Assembly (NCBI GenBank): GCA_039000515.1
Contig: JBCFYV010009882.1
Span: 47,732,639 to 47,796,638, forward strand
DNA length: 64,000 nucleotides
Direction of reading: 5' to 3'
Source of the DNA: Timema cristinae
Lineage: Eukaryota > Arthropoda > Insecta > Phasmatodea > Timematidae
Position numbers and translations under genes: made by a program. Each line of letters starts with the position of its first letter. Position 1 is the stretch's first letter. The notes beneath the pieces are model-generated. The model was given only the letters and a program-made list of their open reading frames with translations, made no database searches and had not been told where the DNA came from. Of this stretch, positions 35,831 to 46,901 are shown in pieces.

Positions 35831-37380
35831 TTATCTTTAGACCATGAGGTTATAACTATAGGACACACTATTGGAACCAGGATATGTACATGTTGTAATA
35901 TTTATAATGTAAGGTAAAATTTACCCTTTTTATGTATATATGCCTCAAGATAATGTTCAGGCCACTCTTGTGGTCGAGATTTTGACACTCCACTTACAGC
36001 ACCTTGGCGTCTTAGAGCATGTGTTTCTGGACGATGATTGGAACGTAGCTCTTCCACCAGAAAACTGGATTAAATTGCAATGAGACTACACCAGCGCTCA
36101 GCAAGGCTTTCCAACATGTAGTTTCACTTAATAAATGGTCTGATATATGGAAAAACGTTCATCCTGATGAAATAAGTTTCAGATATACGGGTGTACATAA
36201 AAATGTGCCTCAATTCAGGGCTAGAACGCGTTTATGTAAATCATGATTTGATTGATTCTGTTATACAAACAAAAATAGTTTTATATTTTCTGACCAACCT
36301 GGGTATATGTGTATGCTGCAAGTTGATGTAAAATTGAAGACAGTCGTATTGGAGGCTCAATATACAATTGTCAGAGAACGAACCTTACAAATTAATTATC
36401 AGTAATATTAACAGTTTTTATTCAGGACATATATATCCTAATAAAAAAAACTCAACGGACCCCAGCGAAATTAGTAAATATGCTTGTAAACATTTTAAGA
36501 AACATTTTTCTTCGTGTTTAAAAACAAGTGTTGTAGTGCCATAACCTTATAATGGTTTTCCCTCCTTATATGAAGTTCAAAAGGATGTGGGTGATTCTGA
36601 CATTTCCTTAGTAGAGTGAGTTGATGGAAGTATTTCATGCACGCAATAAAAATAAATCTACCAGTTATGATGGTCGTTCATGTGAGTTCTACCAATGTTT
36701 TTGGAATAAAATAGGTCTAATGTTTTCAAAGATGGTTTATGCTGCTCTGTCATTTGGTAGGTTATCGTCGTCAATAAATGAGTATGTCCCTATTTTAATT
36801 CCTTAGGACGGGGATAGAACTTTGGTACATAATTGAAGACCAATCTCTTTACTTCATGTTGACTATAAAATATTATATCGTACCATAACTTCTAGCACGC
36901 GAGTTGTTCTCTCCAATGTGATTCATCATTCCCAGACTTATTGAATCCCTCAACTGTCCATATCTGAAAATTTGCATCTTATACGAGATTTTATTCAGAG
37001 TACTTATACTAGAAATATCCCTCTGGCTGTACTTTCTCTTGATCAGAAAAATGCAGATGAATCTATTGAACACGCTTACATGTTTTCTACTCTGTCCAAA
37101 TTGGGGGTTTGGTACAAAATATATAGCGTATGTTCGTACCTTATACCTAAAGTCACAATGTTTGCTACGAGCTGGATATGTATTAATTGGATCAATTCCA
37201 GTATTACGCCTAATGTGGTAAGGTGACATATTATCCAGCCCGTTGTTCACTATTTGTATATAACCTTTCTTACATATGTGAAGGTAGAACTTGTTAAATT
37301 ATGGTTTTTATATTACCATCCTTTACTGAAGCGCTAGTTATCTCTGCATATGCAGTTGATGTGACACTTTTCGTCATTTA
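35600..37380 (+). pseudogene. Tx1-like LINE ORF2 remnant (endonuclease and RT)
   Basis: Endonuclease remnants: RRDTLFVQET (QET motif, about 35710-35745), GRDFD at 35972-35986 for the usual GGDFN, KWSDIWKNVHP near 36140, and FSDQ for FSDH near 36285. RT remnants: GRSCEFYQCFWNKIG (about 36680), RPISLLHVDYKIL (36837-36875), VLSLDQKN...SIEHAYMFSTLSKLG (about 37030-37110), GDILSSPLFTIC (37222-37257), and the catalytic box as YAVD at 37349-37360, where YADD is expected. At least four frame changes and several stops interrupt it. The SLDQ(E/K)KA-type motif places it in the L1/Tx1 group. After the catalytic box the sequence becomes a minisatellite, and the 3' half of RT is absent. Confidence 0.85.
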
Positions 37381-37800
37381 TGATGATAGATAGCGTGTAT
37401 AAGCGTGTACTGTCACGAGTGTTAATGAAATATGCAATTGTTCTATATAAGCATATACTGTTATGTTTGGTAATGGAGTATATAATTGTTTTCTATAAGC
37501 GTGTACTCTCATGAGTAGTAATGAAATATTCAATTGTATTCTATAAGCATCTACTGTAATGCGTGGTAATGAAGTATGCATTTTTCTTCTTCTATAAACA
37601 TGTACTGACATGCGTGGTGATGAAGAATGCAATTGTTTTCTACGAGCGTACATTGTCAGGCGTGATATTGAAGTAAGCAACTGTGAGCGTATATTTTTCA
37701 GTGCGTTTATTACTTTTTTTCTTCAAAGGTGTACTGTCTGGTACGTTTATAAATATTATTGAATTGTTTTTACATAGAGTGACGGTTGTGGCATGTTAAT
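37381..37800. repeat. About 60-bp minisatellite abutting the LINE
   Basis: Unit of the form tatgcaattgttttctataa gcgtgtactgtcatgagt ggtaatgaag, at least five copies from 37381 to about 37700, then decayed units (ggtacgtttataaa, ggcatgttaataaagtg) to about 37900. It starts within 20 bases of the LINE YAVD box. The 100-codon minus-strand frame over it is a shadow. Confidence 0.85.
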
Positions 37801-37900
37801 AAAGTGAAAAACTTTTTTCTAATAGAGCGTAATCTACTAAAATATATACTATCTTTTATTTTATTTATTAAAGAGTGGGTCTGAAACGCGTCAATAAAGT

Positions 37901-38189
37901 GTGCATTTAACTTATATTAGAGTGAAATTTCCAATACGGTAGTAAGTATTTATTATTTAGTGTACAGTAAAATGTTATAAAAAATAACATTTATTTTTCA
38001 ATAGAATTTAGAATACATTGCTATTTAGGAATACAGTTGTTTAGTATTAGAGTTAAGGCCTACTACCTACCTTGTTTAGAAATAATTCTTTGGCTTTTCT
38101 AGTAAGGTATTCCCCATAAGATTTTTTTTTTAACAAAATGTTTAACTAACTGTTCAGGTTTTACACATATATGATAATTACTCATATGG
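37901..38189. other. AT-rich intron, nothing recognised
   Basis: Only a small palindrome (aaatgttataaaaaataaca ttt) near 37967-37990. Confidence 0.4.
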
Positions 38190-38382
38190 GGTATGGATGA
38201 GAAAGGAAGCATTTATAGGGAATCTATTTACATTTGAGTGTAAGGAAAGTGAGATATCATTTAGGAAAAACCACCATTAATAGACCAAAATGGGATTAAA
38301 ACCCCGATTTTCATATCTCCAGCAGGCCAATACAACACGAGAGAGATTTGTTAGACCATTTGGCCACTGAAGCGGGTAGGGT
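38190..38382 (-). mobile_element. SINE family A, diverged 5' two-thirds
   Basis: Minus strand: the head (cgcttcagtggccaaatggt), a B-box-like region (ggggttttaatccc), the aatggtggtttttcctaaat motif, then body to about 38197. The shared tail is not recognisable. Confidence 0.6.
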
Positions 38383-38817
38383 ACTGTGGTATTATAAGTC
38401 ATTAAAAATTTTCTACTAGCACATGTCATAATGAACATTACAACATAACAAATATGAACGGGATAGTAATGTGATTTACCAAGTCTCACTTCAATAGCCG
38501 GAATTAAGATATAAGTTACTTATAATCTTATTTTTTTAAATTAATCAAACTTCAATATCATAAATATAAATTGTGTCTGAGATGAAGCATACCATTTTAA
38601 AATATTTATAACTTCAACTTTTTACAAATAAACTTGGTACGCACCCTACAATTATTGATCTAACGTGTACGAAATCTTTTGTAAGTATACGGATTGTCAA
38701 GTGGTTAAACTGGTATTTTCAGCGTTAGTTCAAGAAACATATCTTGATTGTAACTCAAGATAAGGAAAACATTCTATACACATAGAGACTACTTACTATC
38801 TTTTCGGTCTATAGGCT

Positions 38818-39117
38818 ATGTGCACCAGTACTGGTGGTGCGACTCATGATGACTTAGTAAGTTCTTGCAGGGGAAATTTGAGTGGTATCATGTTTACCGC
38901 GATCAAATACTCGAAAATCCTAAAACATAACTCACCGTTTCTCGTGAACTACTTGGACAACACAGTAGTTTTTTCAGGACTTGCTATAAAAACCTTAAAA
39001 GACATGAGTATATTATTAAAATTCCCATATTACAATTGTTTTGCTTTGAAAAAATTGTTTTCTAATGAAAGAGCTATTATGGGGTTTTTAGTGCAGACAT
39101 ATTTTCAGTCTTTGTAA
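38818..39117 (+). pseudogene. Possible gypsy-like RT fragment
   Basis: A 99-codon frame includes FLVNYLDNTVVFS followed by TLKDMSILLKF and KLFSNERAIMGFLV. The order and spacing resemble the Ty3/gypsy RT segment around the YLDD box (YLDDIVVFS ... HLxxL ... FLG), here with YLDN and no second aspartate. It would be a short, dead fragment. No LTR, integrase or protease was found nearby. The match is by eye and could be chance. Confidence 0.35.
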
Positions 39118-39524
39118 AAGTTTTTTCCTAATTGAGATGGATGGGTAGTATAAGTTTACGAAATGATCATAATTTACTGATTTGTATTTTGATATAAGAT
39201 TCATTCTTCTAACACAAATACTTTTCACAGTTTGATGTGTTTAGTTACGAGCTCTTCACGCACGCCAGGTTTTCAATAACTGACTTCTTTATCAACGTAT
39301 CCGGTGTTTTGGGTGTCATATTGTGGTATATTAATTTAATTTACTTGTGGATGATAATACATAAAAATCAAGAATGCCCCTAAATGTAGAATAAAAGCAC
39401 GTCGCACGTGCGGCATAAATAACAGATAAAGTTTATTTTCTTGATTCTTCAGCCTTGCTGTTAATCCAGGCCACAACTGGGACGGGACTTTACTTGGAAA
39501 TCGCTTAGGTATTCATATTACAAG

Positions 39525-39760
39525 CCGGCCCATGGTATACTGGTCACTTGTTAGCTCAAATGGCTACCAACCTGGGGGCCTCGAGTTCGACTCCTGTCTA
39601 GTACCCGGTTGTGGCTAGCTAGCTTTAAGTACTTAATTTAAAAAACTGGTCCCACACCCTCAAATTCACTATCACCATCACCTTATCTCATCAGGATATA
39701 AAAAAGCCTCAACGAAAATAATAAACGATCAGAACATTTGGGCGTCCCTTGGGAGATGGT
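39525..39760 (+). mobile_element. SINE family D copy
   Basis: tRNA-like head ccggcccatggtatactggt, B box gagttcgactcctg. Body includes caccctcaaattcactatca and ends near ggcgtcccttggg. The same order of motifs recurs at 41188-41465, and in reverse at 62536-62690. Confidence 0.7.
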
Positions 39761-40179
39761 ATATTAGTACTGACTAATCTTTCCACAAATTTGGCTACGA
39801 GTTATGTAGCCCAGACACTCATATATATATTATGGTGTATCAAGCTAAGTAGGAAGAAACTTAGGTGGGGATAGTAGACTTCAGAACAACAAAAAAGTTC
39901 ATATGAACATATTTCCTTTGTTTGATGGTTCCAGAGATCACGCCTTCTAAGATTCTGCTGGGTACACCCATATTCGTGTAGTTGCAGCCCTGCCTGCGTA
40001 CTAGCAGTGCTATATTACTTACAAGAGGTGCAATAGGAGTGTATCAAGAAGGGCTATTAACAACTTCAGCAGAAACTTGGAAGGTCTTATATCGAGAGGC
40101 ATCGAACGTAGGACATGTATTCATAAGGAATGTCTATGTTTTTTGGAGGTCTACTATCTACAGGCAAGTTACACAACTT

Positions 40180-40346
40180 GTGTATGTGTGGAATGCCAGG
40201 CCTCCACCGTGGTTCAGATCCCACGTCAAACTGTAGGTCCTCCATTTCATCTCACAATCACCCTCCCATTACACATGAGCGTAAGTGCGTATAACCCGAA
40301 CAGGTAGTAAGACGCGGTGCTAATAATAATAATAATAATAATAATA
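40180..40346 (+). mobile_element. SINE family B, 5'-truncated
   Basis: It starts inside the body (gtggaatgccaggcctccac) and continues through ggtcctccatttcatctcac to the shared tail gcgtataacccgaacagg, acgcggtgctaa and an (ATA)n run. The head is missing. The 84-codon plus-strand frame upstream runs into it and is not a gene. Confidence 0.88.
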
Positions 40347-41187
40347 TATAATACAGGCAAGTTACTTCCCACATACATCGATACACCTTATATATTACTT
40401 GCTGAAAATCCAAGATCGCTCTTCAATCGGTATTCCAGCACAAATTATATTGTAAAGGATTTCAATTACAGTTAGAATGCCCTTTGTTCATTTCTTCGGT
40501 GCTCTATACGGAAGGGCCTATTTTATCAACAAAGACGCCTTGTAGTTTCACAGCATTCACCTGTGAACCGATGAAAATACTCACAGTATTTTTCAATTGG
40601 CACCTGAGGCATTTCGGTTTGTTCATTTATGACGGTAATTATCAATTAAACAATATCTAACCTATCCTTGTTAATGAGGTATAATTTTGTGAACACCAAG
40701 GTTGCCTGTTTGGAATCAAATACATTTCTACGTATGGGAGAACATAACATTATTTGTATGTTTGATTCTTGTTAGTGGAGTAGACATTCCTAACCAATCT
40801 ATTATGAATGGATGTTAAAAAGTTCGTAGTATCCCAGAAACTTTTGTCACACGTTGGGTAGTCCATGCTCATTCAGGCCTTTACCTAATTTCATCAAGAA
40901 AAATTCGACAACTTACTAAAACCACCATCACAATGGTCCTCCACTTAATTGAAGGCGTTTTCTCCAATAACATTTCAAAATATACAAAAGTGTTGTAGCT
41001 CTCTAAAAAACTGTTTGAAGATAAATGTTTAGCTAAACTTATTTTCTTTTTACAGTACGCGTAACGTGACCTAAAATTTTTAAATATTCTTTAAAATAAA
41101 TATATAATAAGAATTTAATAAAATCCTTTGTATTACTTTAATAGCGTTATAAAAACCTATGGTTATGTTTTAAACTTTAATGTTACC

Positions 41188-41465
41188 AGCCCCATGGTAA
41201 AGTGGTCAGTGCACCTGGCTACAAACCTACGGGTCCCGGGTTTGATTCCCAGCTGGTACCATGGGTATTTTTTCCAAAAGGAGAATCATCCCAACGATTT
41301 AGTTTTTTAGGGTTTAGTATATTAGTATATTAGGCCTAAGTTAGTTTTAAGATCATTACTGGCTCTACACTTTCATATTCACTGTCATCACATCATTTAA
41401 TTGCGGGTAAGAAGTGTAAACAACTTCCATTAGGCGTATCATGGGCAACATTCTGTGCCAAGAGA
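41188..41465 (+). mobile_element. SINE family D, well-preserved head
   Basis: The head ccagccccatggtaaagtgg to gctggtacca folds as a tRNA-like unit, with ccagc/gctgg pairing as an acceptor stem, an A box, and the B box gggtttgattccc. The body (ctacactttcatattcactg, tcatcacatcattta) matches the 39.5-kb copy. It is read as a SINE head because the sequence is dispersed. Confidence 0.75.
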
Positions 41466-41469
41466 GTGG

Positions 41470-42224
41470 CTAAAAGTCTACACACATAGGCTACCGAACT
41501 AGATACTAGCGTATAATTATATCTCATAAATACGCTAGAAATAATAAAAAAATATTTACATACGCACCAAATTTAAGATTAAATATACACATAGTCCAAA
41601 CCAATTTTCCAAAAAGATTTATCCTTTTTTGAAATATATTAATAGTTGAATTAGCTTAAGAAGTATGAGCCTACTGAAACACATACCGATCTCAATAATC
41701 ATATTAAATATAATACATTTTAAAACAGGTAGACTCCTTCAAACGATCCATGTTTAGCAGTTTGTTGTTGAAGGAATGTACACTACAATTAAAGAAGAGC
41801 GCTTTACTCTCAGAATGTGGAATTAAACAATATTTTTAAAGGGGAATTAAATGAAAAAAATAGGGGATATGTTTACGTTTTTGTCACTGGAGCTTGGTTT
41901 TTCCTAAACAAATGTTTGAAAATCCAATTTTTTTAAAAGAGTTTATAACATATTTTTTTATGTTGGGCGGATGACCAATAAATTTAATTTACGACATAGT
42001 TACACATTCCTTTATAGAATTTTTATTGGTAAATAAAAAATTATGCTTAAAATTGTCATTTTTATTTTAATGAGCTTTTAGAATTTATTTTATTGTTTGG
42101 GAAATCATAAATAAATTCAACCTCTCACATAGTTACAAATTCATAAAGTAACATTTTAATTAATAAATAAAAGTTAATATTGTTAATTATACACCTCATT
42201 AAATCCTCATTAAATAAAGACTAA
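41470..42224. other. AT-rich intron, nothing recognised
   Basis: No supported feature. Confidence 0.45.
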
Positions 42225-42410
42225 TTTCAGTTTTATAGATTGAAGCGGATACTTTATTCATTAAAGTAGCTCCACTTTTGTCATCACTAGTCTCATTTGA
42301 CTCCATTACAGACCCACAACCTCATATAAAATCTAGATATGCCAAGGATTGAACTCGGGACCTCTTGATATCAAGCCAGTAGCTCTAACCACTAAGCCAC
42401 TGAGGTGACC
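42225..42410 (-). mobile_element. SINE family E, second copy
   Basis: The minus strand starts with a tRNA-like head (cacctcagtggcttagtggt) and B-box-like gagttcaatcc. Its body matches the copy at 3880-4078 (gggtctgtaatggagtcaaa, taaagtatccgcttcaatc). Confidence 0.65.
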
Positions 42411-42647
42411 ATAACCCTCAAATCATAATTTTTAATTTTTAATTTTTAATAGGCCACAAATGAATTGAGTACCTTTATTAACGTGATACTATAATGATTG
42501 ATTGTTAAAAAAAAAGTATCCAATAACATACCATTCATAAGCAACGTTAGTGTGATACAACAAAGGTCTTAAATTTATATGGAATCTATAGCAGTGATTA
42601 TTTGAAAGTTAAACCAAGATTGGCTTGGTTTTGATATTTTATATAAT

Positions 42648-42790
42648 ACCTGTCACAGCACAGATCTATCTGATTACAAAACCCTTCCTTCACTTCTCAC
42701 AAAATGTATGCTTTCACGCTTTGTGTATGTGTAGAATGCCAGGCCCACACCGTGGTTCGGAACCCACGTAAAACTGTAGGTACCCTCTGC
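42648..42790 (+). mobile_element. SINE family B fragment
   Basis: Retains cacagcacagatctatctga, ccttccttcacttctcacaa, gaatgccaggcccacaccgt and cccacgtaaaactgtaggt. Head and shared tail are absent. It lies about 300 bases downstream of Lim1 exon B. Confidence 0.8.
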
Positions 42791-43095
42791 TTTCCACCTC
42801 AGAAATGAATTCCTCTATACGCCAGGATAGAAGAGGCCAGATTCAGAGCATTAGCCCAACCCCCACCATATATATATATATAATCTAAGCTAAAATCGAT
42901 TTAATAAATTTGGCATATAAACATATTTTTTCTATGAAAACAAATAATGTAAAACTATTTATAGAACAAAAAGTTACAAAATATTTTTATAGCGTCTAAT
43001 TAATAATCAAGGTTAACTCTACCTTCTTACATGCATCATGCACCTTAAACTTGATATATGAGCTCGTATAAAGTTGATTCGTTTTATTAACTCAC

Positions 43096-43247
43096 CTTGC
43101 GAGCTCATGAACTCTGGACTGGCACGCTGAGACAGTAACTGTTCATTAGTTGGAGGTGGTTGAGCCAAAAATCCTGGAGGTGGTTCTGGTGTCAGGCCCC
43201 CGAATTCTCCACCCATTGGCATTCCGGGCCTTGATCCATGGGTCCAC
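43096..43247 (-). CDS. Lim1: Lim1 internal exon B (apparent 1-base frameshift)
   Basis: Minus-strand exon between a TTGTTAACAG acceptor and a GTGAGT donor. The open frame for most of it reads RPGMPMGGEFGGLTPEPPPG, then FLAQPPPTNEQLLSQRASPE, then FMSSQ. It is rich in Gly, Pro and Met like the C-terminal part of insect Lim1. Exon A ends one base into a codon, so direct splicing first reads GGPMDQGP and then falls out of frame at ggcccggaatg, meeting a TGA within about 11 codons. One extra G there would restore a continuous frame through to exon C. The exon is 152 bases (153 would keep the phase-1 to phase-1 pattern). A sequencing or assembly deletion is the likeliest cause. A skipped micro-exon or a real mutation are alternatives. 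Confidence 0.8.
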
Positions 43248-44010
43248 CTGTTAACAAGCAACAACACCCCACTGACATTAGCTGTGCTATTCAGCACTCT
43301 GCACTTAGACTAGAACAATTCACACATTTTATACTATAAATTATACTCTATTTTACATTTTATTCTACTGCTATACACGTTAAGTATTTTAATCATAATG
43401 TATAGAAATAACTGAATAGGGGGATATTTTTATGATTTAATGCTTAGTAATTTTAGGCTTTTAAACGAAACTGTGCATATCAAACATGACTCTTGAGTTA
43501 TGTAATTTATTTGGTCAATGTTTAAGAGTTAAAAGTATAACATCTTTTTAAATCCAAGAATTTGATTGAAGAGCATTTTATAGATTAATTACATATACAA
43601 TTATTGTAAATAATCCTTGATTCTAGTAACAGGGATAATAAGCCTGCATTTTTGGTAATATCCTTAGCTATGGGATTCTGCTGCCTAAAGTTGGGACTAT
43701 CAATAAAATAATGGGTGGTAGGTACCAATCCCCCATTAAGCTGATATAAGTTTGTTAGATATGGGATGTTTTTCATTGGATTCTTAATGAGGATTATATT
43801 TCCACGTGGATAAATATCGTTTCCAAAACCTCCTATATTTTTTTCTTTGTCTTCGTTTTAAAATTTGTTTTTTTGTTCTCTGATTTTTCTGTTATATTAA
43901 AGTGAATTTGTGAATAATAGAATTTGATTAATCTAACGTCAAATACGATTTCATTACATCGATGCCCGTTAATATATGTATCCCCTGTATTAATAATGTT
44001 GGAACCTTAC
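43248..44010 (-). other. Lim1: Lim1 intron between exons A and B, 763 bp
   Basis: GTAAGG donor at 44010-44005 and TTAACAG acceptor ending at 43248. The interior is AT-rich with no repeat family recognised. The 63-codon minus-strand frame at 43585 is not supported. Confidence 0.8.
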
Positions 44011-44293
44011 CTGGACCATTGAAGGGCAGAGGTTGTCCAGGAGGTCCCTGGTGTGGGTGATGGCCAGGAAAGAACTCATGGTGAAACCCAGCTGGACCAC
44101 CATATCCAAACTCAAACTTCCCATCAGCTGTGGCAAAGTAAGGGAATCCTGGTGGTGGCTCATCCAAACCTCCTGGGCTTAGGTTCATTGGAAAACCTCT
44201 CATCTTGCGTGAACTGCCAAAGAATGGACCTCGACCCATAGAGGTCAGTTGCTTCAACCTACGTTCCTTACTACGCTTGTTTTGGAACCAAAC
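44011..44293 (-). CDS. Lim1: Lim1 exon A: homeodomain helix 3 and following region
   Basis: LIM-homeodomain transcription factor of the Lim1/Lhx1/Lhx5 class, a nuclear DNA-binding regulator of head, appendage and neural patterning in insects (family knowledge). The exon starts after a CTTTGTTACCAG acceptor with VWFQNKRSKERRLKQL. That is homeodomain residues V47 to 60 including W48, F49, Q50 and N51 of the recognition helix, so the intron sits at the common 46/47 homeobox position. It continues with TSMGRGPFFGSSRKMRGFPM, NLSPGGLDEPPPGFPYF and a His/Gly/Pro-rich segment ending FNGPG, then a GTAAGG donor. It is 283 bases, phase 0 in and phase 1 out. The KRSKERR run and the MRGFPMNLSPGGLD block favour Lim1 over Lim3 or Lmx1. 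The LIM domains and homeodomain 1-46 are not in view. Confidence 0.9.
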
Positions 44294-44319
44294 CTGGTAA
44301 CAAAGGAAAATCACATATT

Positions 44320-45595
44320 ATGTTTTCATGTTCTTTATTTTTATATAGATACATTTTGAAAATGTTAATTTAGTGCACTTTCATATCAAAAGTTTATCGA
44401 TTATCAAGATTTAGTATCTGTTTCTAAGATGCGATCCGAATCACAAGTAGATTTAGTTAACTTATTTAAATGTAAATAGAACTATACCATTAACACGTAG
44501 AATATAGGTGGTTACTACTTTCCTTGGAACATTATATGAGGTTAGCGGAACCTACTGAAATTTTTTCTCATTTTCTCTCCAACCATTCCCGATTAAAGAC
44601 GCTGTTTAGTGTTGAACTAACAAACCAAATGTGCCAAATATTTGTAAAAATAAATAATACAATATTATACGTTTGTGTATGATTTAATCCCATCCTAAAA
44701 TCATTCATGTAAATCTTGAATTGAATAAAAAATTACTTATTTAGATAGGAATATCCAAGATTTTATTAATTTTAAATTATTAATATCAAATTAATGGGTA
44801 TATTACTTTCACCATAATTTAAAAGCCAGTATTATAAATCTTTCATGTGTCCATGACCTCTTCTATATTCTCATAGATTTCTTATTATCCACCACTTGTT
44901 GAACCATTTAGACATTCGAATCAAGAGTTTCAATTTTAAAAAATATCCAAAAAGAAAGTTGAAGTTTCAGACAACAAAATTTCTTTTGACGGAAATTTTC
45001 CAAGTTCTACATAACAGGTTATTTATTTAAAATATAAATCATTTATTTAAATAATTATCATTATTATTTTAAAAATTTTCGATGGTAAAACGTAAATCTA
45101 TGTATATTATACATTGGTCAGGAGATTTGTGGAAGCTATTAATACAGAATTCAAATCTAAAAAACTGGGGTTCTTGTACAAAGGTCTTGTGCTCCTAGAA
45201 AAAATGCCAAAACATCTGAACTTACTCTGGGTTTTGCTACATAACCTGTCACTTGAACAGGCAGTAAAGTTGAACTAGGCTTTATTTTTTTCCTTTTGTA
45301 TAACTCTTTTGAAATTAAAAATTTACATATCATTTGGTCAGAGATAAATAATTTCAAAAATTTAGTTTGATTAGTTTATGTAAATTAAGTTTTATCTATA
45401 GAAGTAGTAATTTAACTTCAATCCATAGATAAATATATATTACGCTGTCCATGTCAAATAGCAAACGTATCACTAAATAAAGCGTGTTAAGAATATAATT
45501 AGATTTCGCGTATATAGAAATAAAAGAGCCTACTCACTAACCCACTCACCCATTACAGTATTTCCCCAACCCCTGGACCTGGTAGCTTGAAATTT
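44320..45595. other. AT-rich intron, nothing recognised
   Basis: The 66-codon minus-strand frame at 45157-45357 has no domain and no splice-flanked homeobox match. Confidence 0.45.
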
Positions 45596-45599
45596 ATCT

Positions 45600-46390
45600 A
45601 AGCAGAAAGGTATCATTATTGCCCCATATAACAAAAAAAAAAAGGGGGAAGTTTCAAAATTGCACCTTGGGAAACGGGGGGTTTATAATTAGAAAACAAA
45701 TTTTTAATAGATGAGGTATAAAATTAAAATTTGTAGAAAAGTAGAGAGACAACTCCAGATAACCAAATAAATATTTAATTTTAAAATTTCTAATGGTGTA
45801 TTGAAGAAAAAGTGGTGTGATTGAAGGTTCAAAATTGCAAATACTAATATTAAACAGCTACTTCCCAGTGTGGAATAAGATATAAACTAGGCAACCAAGT
45901 GAAAATGCCAGTACAAATAAATATTAAGGGCTGAAGTGTCAAATAAAATGTAAACTTTACATGTAAGTCATTAGATCCTCCCGATGATCCGATTGACATA
46001 TGAAAATAACACGTTTAAAAATTGAAGCCCGGAAAATGGAATAACTTGAAATTTTTACATCTAATATAGAAAACTACTTTTTGGTTTGATTTAAAATTGA
46101 GATTTGGCAAGAATGTAAATAAGCCATATAATATAATCAAATAAATCATAAAATTGCATAATGGAATGTGGGAACTGAAAAAAGTTGGGGAGGGAGGAGG
46201 TATTTAGCTTAGATCTTTCCAAAATTATTATAAAATCTTCTTTTCGGAATTGAATGTAATTTAAATTGCTCAAAAGGACCACCCCACCAAAAACACAAAA
46301 GCTAGAAAGTTTATAATTTAAAATAGGGGGCGGGAAATGGCTAACCGGTAATATAAAAAAACTTCTCAATATGATTTAAAATTTTAATAT
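45600..46390. repeat. Possible decayed tandem repeat, unit near 90 bp
   Basis: Similar phrases recur: gaagtttcaaaattgc at about 45647, gaaggttcaaaattgc at about 45823, gaagtgtcaaataaaat at about 45935 and attgaagcccggaaaatgg at about 46020. Between them lie AT-rich blocks containing ttaaaatt and gtagaaaa(g/c). The spacing is roughly 88 or multiples of it but irregular. The 92-codon minus-strand frame at its end is AT-driven. Confidence 0.35.
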
Positions 46391-46449
46391 TTTATAGGCA
46401 GACAAAAAATCTAAGCATTTAGGTATGCAAAAACTTAATATTATCTCTA

Positions 46450-46901
46450 AGAGCGTGCATCATATGCCCTTTAATTCTGTGATACAATTGGCTTGAAATG
46501 GTAAATATACATAAACACTATCGCACTTGGGTCATTTATGATTAAACATTAATGGAAATAAATAGTTTATAGATGTTTATAATAAGGATTATCTTTGAAA
46601 TATTAAATTATATTTAGATAAAAACTGCATTGAAAAGAACGTTTTTAACCATTTTAGAATGGCTTCACAAGTAAGCACTGTGCACAAATCTTTTTCTGTC
46701 TTAATAGGGATATACTGTAATTAATAACAAGAAACTCTGTCACTCTGTCCTCCATCATCACTATGGGAAATTTCGAGTAATCATAAGAATACGAATGCAC
46801 TGCACACATTTTTGGCGTATCTTGTTTTTTTCTTTTCCCTCTAACTCCCGTACCTCACGCGAGCTGGGAGCTGAGTTTGGGCCTGCTATGATGCACGCTC
46901 T
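46450..46901. mobile_element. MITE with 15-bp TIRs and TA duplication, 452 bp
   Basis: Inverted ends agagcgtgcatcata at 46450 and tatgatgcacgctct ending at 46901 match perfectly, flanked by TA (46448-46449, 46902-46903). No transposase frame. A second, left-truncated copy lies at 52075-52400. TA targeting suggests a Tc1/mariner-type mobiliser; the family is unnamed here. Confidence 0.8.

Larger units (their letters stand above)
22087..43095 (-). other. Lim1: Lim1 last intron, about 21 kb
   Basis: Inferred from a GTGAGT donor at 43095-43090 and the TTTTTCAG acceptor ending at 22087, with matching phase 1. It contains the Tigger-like MITE, the 83-bp array, the Tx1-like LINE, the gypsy-like RT scrap and a dozen SINE pieces. 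No further Lim1 exon was recognised inside it. Confidence 0.65.

Noticed and set aside
41188..41264. Genuine tRNA gene
   Set aside because: It folds partly like a tRNA, but the same head recurs at 39.5 and 62.5 kb and is attached to a SINE body, so a SINE is the better call. The same reasoning applies to the heads of families A, B, C and E.
43928..44010. Extension of the Lim1 frame beyond 44011 (KVPTLLIQG...)
   Set aside because: A GTAAGG donor sits at 44010-44005, and the downstream residues lose the Gly/Pro composition; this is intron read-through.
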